Positions 8,126 through 14,477 of a stretch of DNA of 16,000 nucleotides are shown one piece after another (within the stretch, counting starts at the first letter, position 1; each line of letters starts with the position of its first letter). This DNA is from Actinocrinis sp035946395. Lineage in GTDB: Bacteria > Actinomycetota > Actinomycetes > Streptomycetales > Catenulisporaceae. The position numbers were made by a program, and so were the translations under genes. The notes below the pieces were generated by a model that worked only from the letters and a program-made list of their open reading frames with translations, searched no databases and had not been told where the DNA came from. The stretch lies in contig NZ_DASYZI010000071.1 of the NCBI RefSeq assembly GCF_035946395.1, positions 1 through 16,000 on the forward strand. Reading direction: 5' to 3'.

Positions 8126-8160
8126 CGGGGCCGGGGTTCTACGCGTGAACCTCGGCCCCG
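8126..8160. terminator. Bidirectional terminator overlapping the end of the MauE-like gene
   Basis: Arms 8126-8139 and 8147-8160 pair over 14 bp with one G-T wobble and a seven-base loop. It starts 18 bases after the stop of the CBM2-repeat gene. The right arm and the loop lie inside the last codons of the convergent MauE-like gene, whose stop is at 8139-8141. It can stop plus-strand transcripts; on the minus strand it would form around the stop codon. Confidence 0.7.
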
Positions 8161-8957
8161 AGTTCGATCCGGGCCTCGACGGCGGGCGCGCCGCCGGGTC
8201 CGGTGCGGCTGATGCGGAAAACGACGACGCGCTCGGTGGCGGGAAACCGGAACTCGTCGGCGCAGCCGTCGCGCCGGTGCGTGTGGCCGCCGACGAACGG
8301 CCCGGCCGCGGCGGACATGGCCGCGAACGTGCCGTGGTTCGTCAGTGCTCTGAAGGCGTCGCGCCGGGGCGACAGGATTCGGCGACGGCAGCGCGGTGTG
8401 CGCCAGGGCTGCTCGACTTCCAGCAGAACCGCCAGGACGCCGAGGGCGATCGCGACGACGGTGGCCCGCACCGCGACTCCCGCACCGCTCCCCCACGGTT
8501 GCACGCGCGCACCGATTCCGATCGCCTGCACGGCTCCGGCCGCGAGCAGGAAGACGGCACGGGCCTGGACCGGCCAGCCGAGTTCCGTGTCAGAGTTCTT
8601 CGGCTTTCGAACGCAGTTGCAGCCGCCCTGCGCCTTCGCCCGGCGGGCGTATGTGAGCACGGACACGAACAACGCGCCCTGCGCGGCCATGGCGGATCCC
8701 GCGACGGCGGGATGGGCGCCGAGGCAGACCGTGACGCCGGTCGCGGTTTCCACCAGGCCCGCGAGCAGTTCGACCCAGCGCCAGCGCGCCGGGGCGATCC
8801 GCAGCGCCGCGCGGATCGCCCCGGCGTCGGCCGCGGTCCCGCCGCGGCCCGGGGCGCGGCGCGCCGTCCGTCCAAGCTTCACTGTTCCGGCCAGGACGAA
8901 CAGCACGCCGCAACCGAGCACGGCGCCGGACAGCGCCGCTTCCGGCAGCCAGTGCAC
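8139..8957 (-). CDS. MauE/DoxX-family redox-associated membrane protein with C-terminal extension
   Basis: A 272-residue integral membrane protein. Hydrophobic segments appear at about 8-28, 62-80, 85-103, 131-149 and 157-180. Between the third and fourth is a 'GGCNC' pair (Cys113 and Cys115). This architecture fits the MauE family, known from methylamine utilisation loci, where MauE is needed with the thioredoxin-like MauD for the disulfide-rich small subunit to mature. It is inferred that this protein exchanges electrons or disulfides with an exported partner. After the last helix a polar tail of about 85 residues, ending in a beta-rich stretch, is extra for the family. GTG at 8957 follows GGAG seven bases upstream and lies 12 bases after the Cys-rich gene's stop, so the three genes look like one transcript. 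No MauD-like gene is in view. Confidence 0.7.
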   Translation of the reverse strand: MHWLPEAALSGAVLGCGVLFVLAGTVKLGRTARRAPGRGGTAADAGAIRAALRIAPARWRWVELLAGLVETATGVTVCLGAHPAVAGSAMAAQGALFVSVLTYARRAKAQGGCNCVRKPKNSDTELGWPVQARAVFLLAAGAVQAIGIGARVQPWGSGAGVAVRATVVAIALGVLAVLLEVEQPWRTPRCRRRILSPRRDAFRALTNHGTFAAMSAAAGPFVGGHTHRRDGCADEFRFPATERVVVFRISRTGPGGAPAVEARIELGAEVHA

Positions 8958-8969
8958 TGTGACGCTCCG

Positions 8970-9689
8970 CTACGGCTTCGCGCTCAGGTAGAAGCAGTAG
9001 TCGCCGTAGCTGGTGTTCGGATGGCCGACATCGAGGTCGACGTTCGCGTTGGTGTTATAGCAGATGCCCTCGTCCCAGTACTGCCACAGGTACGTGGTCT
9101 TGCCGGAGCAGGACTCCGCGGCCCAGGCAGGCGTGTTGGACAGGGTGTTCCCGCATTCGAGCGGCTCGCTGGACCACACCGCGTAGCACTTCGCGGCGGA
9201 GGCGTTGTCGATGACCGAGCAGTTCGGCGGCGCCGCGAACGGGTTGCAGTACAGGGCGGCGTGGAAGGGGTGGCCGCCCGCGTACGCGTAGCCGTTGACG
9301 TAGTTCGCGTAGCCGTTCCAGTAGCTCAGGCTCAGCGAGGTCGAGGCCTCCTGGTCCACCCAGCAGAACAGCGTGCCGTTGGTGGGCAGCTGGAGCGGCC
9401 CGACCGAGGTGTAGGTCGAGATCAGCGCACTGATGAACGACTGCGCGTCGGCCTGCCCTTCGGCGCCGCTGCCGCTGAGCCGCGACTGGGCCGGGGCGCA
9501 GATCGTGCCGAGGTGCGGCGAACCGCTGTTGCCGTTCCAGATCGCGGTGCACTCGGTGACCGGATCGGAGCTGAGCGGGGTGAAGCCGCAGGGCGGGAAG
9601 TACCGCACCCAGAACGCCGGCGCGCCCCAGACGTTGATCGCCGCCGGCACCTGGCTCTGCACGGTGCTCGCGGTGTCGAATCCGGCCAT
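8970..9689 (-). CDS. Cysteine-rich glycoside-hydrolase-like (DUF1906/Rv2525c-like) protein without signal peptide
   Basis: A 239-residue protein beginning 'MAGFDTAS', the first strand of a TIM-barrel fold seen in DUF1906 (Rv2525c-like) and GH25-like proteins. Supporting points are 'FWVRYF' as a second strand, 'LFCWVDQEAS' (103-116) with acidic residues at the strand end, 'GYANYVNGYAYAGGHPFHAALYC', and a closing 'WQYWDEG...NVDLDVGHP' (202-223). It has 11 cysteines, many probably disulfide-linked, which points to a location outside the cytoplasm. Yet there is no signal peptide, and the frame offers no upstream start. ATG at 9689 is well placed: GGAGGTG lies eight bases before it, inside the end of the propeller gene, whose TGA is only two bases away, so the two are translationally coupled. 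Any catalytic role is unproved; the family match is by motif only. Confidence 0.65.
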   Translation of the reverse strand: MAGFDTASTVQSQVPAAINVWGAPAFWVRYFPPCGFTPLSSDPVTECTAIWNGNSGSPHLGTICAPAQSRLSGSGAEGQADAQSFISALISTYTSVGPLQLPTNGTLFCWVDQEASTSLSLSYWNGYANYVNGYAYAGGHPFHAALYCNPFAAPPNCSVIDNASAAKCYAVWSSEPLECGNTLSNTPAWAAESCSGKTTYLWQYWDEGICYNTNANVDLDVGHPNTSYGDYCFYLSAKP

Positions 9690-9691
9690 GG

Positions 9692-11218
9692 TCAGAACAC
9701 CTCCGCCACGAACATGTCGGTGCTGCTCGCGCCGAGCAGGCTGAGAGCGGCGGTGAAGAAGCCGAGCCGGGAGCCGGTCTGCTCGCCGACGACGCCGAGC
9801 ACGGAGCCGCTCGGCAACTGGTAGACCCCTGCGTAGTGCGAGCCGTCGCCGTAGGTGGCGACGAGCCTGCCCGAGGACAGGTCGTACGCGCTCAGACCGC
9901 CGGCAGCCATCGAGCCGAGGGTGTAGAGCACTGATCCGTCCGCCGACAACGCGGTCTTGGCGTCGGGACCGCCGAGGGCGATCTTCGGGCGCGGAAATTC
10001 GAGCGCGGAAACGGTGCGGAAGCCCGCGGCCGGGTCGACGACGACGGCGCGGCCGAAGGCGGCGTTGCTGATGACGAGCGTGCCGTCCGGACGCTGATGC
10101 ACGTTGGTCGCGCCCGGCTTTGCGGTCTCGATCTGGAATTCGGCGAACTTGACCCGCCGGGACGCCGCGGTGGAGCCCGGCGAGTACACCTCAAGGTCAC
10201 GGCCGTCGGCGACGCGTGCGACCTCGCCGGTGGACAGCACCAGCCCGGTGCCTCCCCCCGGCCAGTGCCCGGCCGAGCGCACCGAAGCGCCGGGGCGCCC
10301 GGAGCCGAGCGGGAAAGTCAGCAGCCTGACCGGAGGCGTCGGCAGCGGCGCCCCCTTGGTGCCGACGGACACCGCGGGCTCGCGCATCGTCCACAGGTAC
10401 AGGTTCTCCGCGTCGGCGACCGAGTCGGTCCAGGCGAGCGACGGGGCGTCGGCGAGGTCGAACGGTCCGGTGTACTTGCCGGTGGCGCGGTCGAGGTAGG
10501 CGAGGACGTGGTGCGTCGTCCAGGTCGCGGACGGGGTGGTGATGGCAGCGCCGGTGGCGCCGTCCTTGCGGAAGGTGTGCCAGCCAGCCGGCTCACTGAC
10601 CGCGATGACCACGGCGATCGTGGTGGTGCCGGCGAAAACCGGGCGGACCAGCACGGACGCGTCGGCCGGGACGCCGGGCAGACGCAGCGTGGACGCGGTC
10701 TGAGTCGCTCCGGAAGCGGCCTCGACGACGGTCAGCGTCACGTCCGCGCCACCGGGCCCGGTCTGCACGGTCGGGTATGCGACGCTCGCGCCGTCCGCGG
10801 ACCTGGCCGGGCGCGCGGCCAGCCCGGTACCGACGGTGCTCGGCGTCGGCACGGCCGCGGCGCGCGATGCGGGCGGGCGCAGGTTCTGCATCGTCGGGGG
10901 TGAGGTCGGTCCGGACGTGCCGTAAAGGAAGAAGTGCGCGGGCACCGCGGCGCCTGGGGCAGCGGTCGCGGCGTCGGGCGCGGTGACCGCGGCGCGGGCG
11001 GGCGCCGCGACGAGCACGTCCGGGAGGGCGACGAGCACGCTGGCGCCGACGCCGCCGGCGAGCATGGCACGCCGGCTCAGCCGCAGATTCGCGCTCGCCG
11101 AGTCGGCCGGGGTGGACATCGCGCCGGAACCGGCGCTGTTCGAAGTGGTCTTACCGATGCGCTTTCGCATTCGAGCGGCCGACGCGGCAGCAGCGCCGGC
11201 CCGGTGGTCTTTGGCCAC
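9692..11218 (-). CDS. Tat-exported beta-propeller-like protein
   Basis: About 508 residues. GTG at 11218 is preferred over ATG at 11227 because AAGGA lies eight bases before it; ATG at 11119 is a third option. A clear twin-arginine signal, 'LRLSRRAMLAGG', is followed by a hydrophobic run and an 'APARA' cleavage site near residue 77, so it is exported folded. About 50 charged or Ala/Ser-rich residues precede the signal, which is long. The mature part shows repeated blade-like strings such as 'HVLAYLDRATGKY', 'LEVYSPG', 'RPDGTLVISN..FGRAVVVDP', 'SADGSVLYTLG' and 'LSAYDLSSGRLVATYGDG', typical of a beta-propeller of the YVTN/WD type. No catalytic residues can be assigned. It is the first gene of the three-gene minus-strand operon. 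In methylamine-dehydrogenase loci a propeller subunit also accompanies MauE, but I see no close sequence match to MauB. Confidence 0.7.
   Translation of the reverse strand: MAKDHRAGAAAASAARMRKRIGKTTSNSAGSGAMSTPADSASANLRLSRRAMLAGGVGASVLVALPDVLVAAPARAAVTAPDAATAAPGAAVPAHFFLYGTSGPTSPPTMQNLRPPASRAAAVPTPSTVGTGLAARPARSADGASVAYPTVQTGPGGADVTLTVVEAASGATQTASTLRLPGVPADASVLVRPVFAGTTTIAVVIAVSEPAGWHTFRKDGATGAAITTPSATWTTHHVLAYLDRATGKYTGPFDLADAPSLAWTDSVADAENLYLWTMREPAVSVGTKGAPLPTPPVRLLTFPLGSGRPGASVRSAGHWPGGGTGLVLSTGEVARVADGRDLEVYSPGSTAASRRVKFAEFQIETAKPGATNVHQRPDGTLVISNAAFGRAVVVDPAAGFRTVSALEFPRPKIALGGPDAKTALSADGSVLYTLGSMAAGGLSAYDLSSGRLVATYGDGSHYAGVYQLPSGSVLGVVGEQTGSRLGFFTAALSLLGASSTDMFVAEVF
9698..9704 (-). promoter_or_regulatory. 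Ribosome binding site inside the propeller gene end
   Basis: GGAGGTG on the minus strand, eight bases before ATG at 9689. It overlaps the last codons of the upstream gene and fixes the start of the Cys-rich protein at the beginning of its folded domain, ruling out a hidden signal peptide. Confidence 0.7.
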
Positions 11219-11297
11219 GGACGCCATCCTTGGAGTGAGGAACCCGGCTTCGGGCTCTTCGATCCGCGCCGCGGGGTGGGATCGGCGCGGTGGAACC

Positions 11298-11328
11298 GGC
11301 GTCCGCGCGGGATAGCGCCGCGGACGCC
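11298..11328 (-). promoter_or_regulatory. Hairpin in the leader of the propeller operon
   Basis: A perfect 10-bp inverted repeat (arms 11298-11307 and 11319-11328) with an 11-base loop, about 80 bases upstream of the propeller start. It could be a leader RNA hairpin or a protein-binding site. Confidence 0.45.
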
Positions 11329-11413
11329 CCAGTTACCTACAGTATGCTGATAAGCTTCCGAAAACGTACTGTCTAAGTCGTCTAATAGCAACCAAAGACC
11401 GGCAACATCCCAC

Positions 11414-11431
11414 GAACGTGAATTCGCGTTC
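11414..11431. promoter_or_regulatory. 18-bp near-perfect palindrome, candidate operator
   Basis: Eight of nine base pairs are symmetric around a central GAATTC (arms GAACG / CGTTC; one T-G mismatch). It lies about 195 bases upstream of the propeller start and 395 upstream of the cyclase start. The size and even centre suit a dimeric repressor. Confidence 0.4.
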
Positions 11432-11748
11432 TGGTTGCCTTGCGACCCGTGGCGCCACCGCGTCGCACAACCACTGAGCGTGGCCCCCGCGATACTCTCG
11501 GAAACAGCTAAAGGCCTGTTCGGAGTAGGGATCACATGCTGGAACGAAGACTGCGAATACAGATAATCAATCCAAGCAGTCGACGTTTGGCGATATACCT
11601 GTAAGGGCTCTTGCCGTAAGGTGTGGCATGCCTCGGGACCGCTGCCAACCCGGGCTCACTGATTCTCGTTCGCCACAACCGTCACACGCGTAACCTAGCG
11701 CTGTTCCTCCCCACCCACTATTACTGCGAAACATCGGTTACGGCGCAT

Positions 11749-11785
11749 GCATCACCGGTCGGCGCCTCATCACGACCGGTGATGC
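11749..11785 (+). promoter_or_regulatory. 12-bp perfect inverted repeat just upstream of the terpene cyclase
   Basis: Arms 11749-11760 and 11774-11785 are perfect complements separated by 13 bases; each arm contains ACCGGT. The right arm ends 28 bases before the Shine-Dalgarno site at 11814. It may be a repressor operator or, if transcribed, a leader hairpin controlling translation. Confidence 0.55.
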
Positions 11786-11813
11786 TCTCTGCCGTGATCG
11801 CTCGCATGCCAGA

Positions 11814-11818
11814 AGGAG
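11814..11818 (+). promoter_or_regulatory. Ribosome binding site supporting a TTG start
   Basis: AGGAG, seven bases before TTG at 11826. No ATG or GTG in this frame has an equally good site, and family homology appears to begin at this point, so the rare TTG start is accepted. Confidence 0.7.
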
Positions 11819-11825
11819 CGCCCCG

Positions 11826-13433
11826 TTGCGAGTCACTCCCTTGCCCGAGACGCGTCCCCCATGGGACGCGGCCTGGTTTCCGCGGGACCTGTACGAGACG
11901 CGCAAACGCCTACGCGAGAGGGTGATCGCCCGAATCGACGCGAACGGCGCGATCCGCGACCCATGCCGATCCCGGGTCCTCGAATCAGCGCTCGGGCTAC
12001 GCGCGGTGCAACGCGTCGGAGGCCGGCCGCAGGCCGAGCAGCGGCTGATCGGGTTCCTGAAAACACAACGCGACGCCGCCGATCCACTCGACCGGCTGCT
12101 GGCGCGCACGGCGATCGACGAGTCGACGGCCCCTGACACCGCGGCATTCGAACGCGTACTCGACCGGGTACCCGGGTTCACCGGAGCACGCAAGCGTACG
12201 ACGTTGACCGCGATACTACGCATGCTCGGCGTCACGGACGGTGCACGCGGGGACGCGTTCGACCCGGAGCCCGAGCGGCAGGGGCTGCATCCCTGGGCTT
12301 TGGCACAGAGCACCGCCGACCGGGTCGTCCTGGCTGCCACCGATGGACGATCGGAACAGATCACGGCCGCGGACATCGCGATTCTGGACGCCACGCAGCG
12401 CTCTGGCGACGTGTGGGAGAGCAATCTGCTGGTGCACCTGTGCGTGGTGCACGCGCTCTCGTTGCTGCCCGGCACGTACGACACGGTCACGAAGGGCGTC
12501 GACAAGGCTCTGATGTACCAGCGGCCGGACGGCGGACTGCCGTTCGTCAGCGACATCGACACCTGGTGTACCGCCACCGGCGCGGTGGCCCTCGCCTGCA
12601 CCGGCACCCCGCAGAACGTGCTGCACCGCCTCGCCGAGCATCTGACCGCACAGCAGCACGCCGACGGCGGCTGGTCGTTCAGCGACCGGGTCGAGTTGTG
12701 CGACACCGACGACGTCTCCGTGGCGTTGGAATTCCTCGGGCAACTCGATCCGGTGCTCTATCGCGGCACCATCGACAAGGGCCTGCGCTGGCTGCGCCGC
12801 GTTCAGGGGCCTGATGGCGGCTTTCCCACCTACCCCGGCGCGCCTTCCGAGCCGTGCATGACCATCGCCGCCGTCAACGCGCTGACCCACCAGCCGGTGA
12901 CGCACGGCGCTGCGACGCACCGTGCCGTGCAGTACGTGGCCTCCCGGCAGCAGGCGGCCGGCACGTTTCCGCCCGACTGGAGCGCCAGCAGGTACCACAC
13001 GCTGTTCAGGGCGGTCCTGGCCGGCACGAACCCCGCGCTCGCGCCGGTGTCCTCGGCCGGCCAGCTGGCGGCCCGTGCGTTGGACGCGGTGCAGGCGGGC
13101 CAGAATCCCGACGGCGGCTGGGGCCAGCAGTCCGGCATGCCGAGCGACCCGATAAGCACCGCCTACGCCCTGACCGCGCTGACCCGACAGGACGATCCCA
13201 CGCAGGCGATCGAGGGGTTGCGCTACCTGCTATCAGCGTGCGCCGACGACAGCGCCGTCGTCATGGTCCCCGACTCGATCGGCCCGCGCCCGTTCATCTT
13301 CACCGTTCCGGCGCTCGCGGACATCTTCATGCTGCTCGCGCTCGGGCACGTCACCGCCGCCTGCGCCATGCCGGTGGACCGGGACCCCGTGTACATACCC
13401 GCTCAGGCACGCCCGCACGTAAGCGCGGCCTGA
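11826..13433 (+). CDS. Class II terpene cyclase (prenyl-diphosphate cyclase, DTDD type)
   Basis: A 535-residue protein of the squalene-hopene cyclase / class II diterpene synthase fold (beta-gamma alpha-barrels). The catalytic acid motif is 'DTDD' at 293-296. Four repeat motifs of the QW type are visible: 'QRPDGGL' (232), 'QHADGGW' (277), 'QGPDGGF' (327) and 'QNPDGGW' (426). Length and layout match bacterial class II enzymes that protonate GGPP or FPP to give labdane- or drimane-type cyclic diphosphates. There is no aspartate-rich class I motif and no alpha domain, so the diphosphate should stay on the product until another enzyme or phosphatase acts. The start is TTG at 11826. The gene faces a methyltransferase and a P450 on the other strand, giving a plausible small terpenoid locus. 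Whether FPP or GGPP is used cannot be read from the sequence. Confidence 0.87.
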   Translation: MRVTPLPETRPPWDAAWFPRDLYETRKRLRERVIARIDANGAIRDPCRSRVLESALGLRAVQRVGGRPQAEQRLIGFLKTQRDAADPLDRLLARTAIDESTAPDTAAFERVLDRVPGFTGARKRTTLTAILRMLGVTDGARGDAFDPEPERQGLHPWALAQSTADRVVLAATDGRSEQITAADIAILDATQRSGDVWESNLLVHLCVVHALSLLPGTYDTVTKGVDKALMYQRPDGGLPFVSDIDTWCTATGAVALACTGTPQNVLHRLAEHLTAQQHADGGWSFSDRVELCDTDDVSVALEFLGQLDPVLYRGTIDKGLRWLRRVQGPDGGFPTYPGAPSEPCMTIAAVNALTHQPVTHGAATHRAVQYVASRQQAAGTFPPDWSASRYHTLFRAVLAGTNPALAPVSSAGQLAARALDAVQAGQNPDGGWGQQSGMPSDPISTAYALTALTRQDDPTQAIEGLRYLLSACADDSAVVMVPDSIGPRPFIFTVPALADIFMLLALGHVTAACAMPVDRDPVYIPAQARPHVSAA

Positions 13434-13441
13434 CGACGAAG

Positions 13442-13471
13442 GGACCGTCCGGCAGCGTCGCCGGACGGTCC
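13442..13471. terminator. Bidirectional terminator between terpene cyclase and methyltransferase
   Basis: A perfect 12-bp inverted repeat (arms 13442-13453 and 13460-13471) with a six-base loop, starting eight bases after the cyclase stop and 42 bases beyond the convergent methyltransferase stop. Confidence 0.85.
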
Positions 13472-13480
13472 ATCCACCAA

Positions 13481-13507
13481 GGCGCCCGGTTCGCCGGCGC
13501 CCGGTTC
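13481..13507. repeat. Short direct repeat after the methyltransferase gene
   Basis: GGCGCCCGGTTC occurs at 13481-13492 and again at 13496-13507, three bases apart, just downstream of the methyltransferase stop. Probably incidental in GC-rich spacer. Confidence 0.5.
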
Positions 13508-13512
13508 TCCGC

Positions 13513-14373
13513 TCAGCCCTTCCGGCCGGCCACGCCGTACCACCAGATCGCGCTGGCCTGCTCGGAGACCTCGCCGTCCGGACGCCACCAAGGCACCTGG
13601 ACGATGCCCGGCTCGACCACGTCGAGACCTTCGAAGAAGCGCAGGATCTGCTCCTTGCTGCGCGCGACGATCGGCGCGAAGGTCCGGTCGTAGCTGCGTA
13701 CGGCGGCGGCGGCGCCTTCCGGATCGAAGTCACCCGTGCCGTGCGAGATCACCAGGTAGCTGCCGTCCGGCACCGCCGCCATCAGCCTGCGCACGATGCC
13801 GATCGGATCGTCGCTGTCCTGGATGAAGTGCAGCACCGCGACCAGCAACACCGCGACCGGCTCGTCGAAGTCCAGCACGCCGCGTACCAGCGAGTGCTCC
13901 AGGATCTCCTCGGGCTCGCGCAGATCCGCCTTGATCACCGTGGTGTGCTCCGGGTCGTGCCCGGCCAGCAGCGCGCGGGCGTGGGCCAGCACGATCGGGT
14001 CGTTGTCAACGTAGACGACGCGGGCGTCCGGTGAGACCTGCCGGGCGACGTCGTTGGTGTTGCCAGGGCCGGGGATGCCGGTGCCGATGTCGAGGAACTG
14101 GCGCACGCCCTGCCTGGCGACGAATCGCACCGCCCGGCCGAGGAAGGCCCGGTTGGCCCGCGCCATCTCCCGGATCGTCGGAACGATCGTGATCACTTCT
14201 TCGGCGGCCATCCGGTCGACCTCGTAGTTGTCGTGCCCGCCGAGGTAGTAGTCGTACATGCGGGCCGGATGCGGTGTGCCGGTGTCGATCTCGGACGCGT
14301 CCGCGCCACCGGAGAGCAGATCGGCGCCCAACCGTTCGAGCCTCTCCTTACGCGCTACTTTGTCCGCCTCCAT
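13513..14373 (-). CDS. SAM-dependent methyltransferase, Methyltransf_19 (DUF574) family
   Basis: A 286-residue cytoplasmic protein of the S-adenosylmethionine methyltransferase group that is expanded in actinomycetes. The family signature 'PHPARMYDYYLGGHDNYEVDR' region (35-54) precedes a Rossmann fold with motif I 'FLDIGTGIPGPGN' (93-105), an acidic ribose-binding position in 'VVYVDNDP' (about 122-126) and 'KADLREP' (148-154). Length is normal. ATG at 14373 is used; its ribosome site is weak. The gene lies 104 bases downstream of the P450 in the same direction, so co-transcription is possible. Most members of this family have no known substrate. Its place beside a P450 and a terpene cyclase suggests, but does not show, tailoring of a natural product. 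Confidence 0.87.
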   Translation of the reverse strand: MEADKVARKERLERLGADLLSGGADASEIDTGTPHPARMYDYYLGGHDNYEVDRMAAEEVITIVPTIREMARANRAFLGRAVRFVARQGVRQFLDIGTGIPGPGNTNDVARQVSPDARVVYVDNDPIVLAHARALLAGHDPEHTTVIKADLREPEEILEHSLVRGVLDFDEPVAVLLVAVLHFIQDSDDPIGIVRRLMAAVPDGSYLVISHGTGDFDPEGAAAAVRSYDRTFAPIVARSKEQILRFFEGLDVVEPGIVQVPWWRPDGEVSEQASAIWWYGVAGRKG

Positions 14374-14477
14374 GCGCCACCGCCTGTCTCTTTTGTATCA
14401 GAGCCGGAATACGGCGAAGGTTACCACGGGGTCGGCGGGCCGAACATGCGATCGGCACGTGGTTGCCAGTGCGCAGG

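Larger units (their letters stand above)
11219..11825. promoter_or_regulatory. Divergent, relatively AT-rich control region
   Basis: 607 bases with no gene I can support, less GC-rich than its surroundings, between the propeller operon (-) and the terpene cyclase (+). It holds three symmetric elements, listed separately at 11298-11328, 11414-11431 and 11749-11785. Short open frames here overlap the flanking genes and lack family features. No convincing -35/-10 pair could be fixed; the promoters for both units must be here. Confidence 0.5.

Noticed and set aside
8970..9689. Identity of the Cys-rich protein as a methylamine dehydrogenase small subunit
   Set aside because: The MauE and propeller neighbours suggested it, but the protein is longer, lacks the small-subunit cysteine pattern and Tat leader, and looks like a TIM-barrel DUF1906/GH25-like protein.
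8145..9824. 559-residue plus-strand frame opposite the MauE-like and Cys-rich genes
   Set aside because: Arg/Gly/Ala-rich shadow crossing gene boundaries; the minus-strand genes have ribosome sites and coherent folds.
11077..11535. 152-residue minus-strand frame upstream of and overlapping the propeller gene
   Set aside because: The second half overlaps the propeller N-terminus out of frame; no family resemblance and no good ribosome site.
11623..11925. 100-residue plus-strand frame before the terpene cyclase
   Set aside because: It overlaps the cyclase start in another frame and contains the inverted repeat and the cyclase ribosome site; regulatory DNA is a better reading.
11826..13433. 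Squalene-hopene cyclase
   Set aside because: Too short for a typical hopene cyclase of over 600 residues, and no hopanoid pathway neighbours; length and DTDD suit a class II diterpene/sesquiterpene cyclase.
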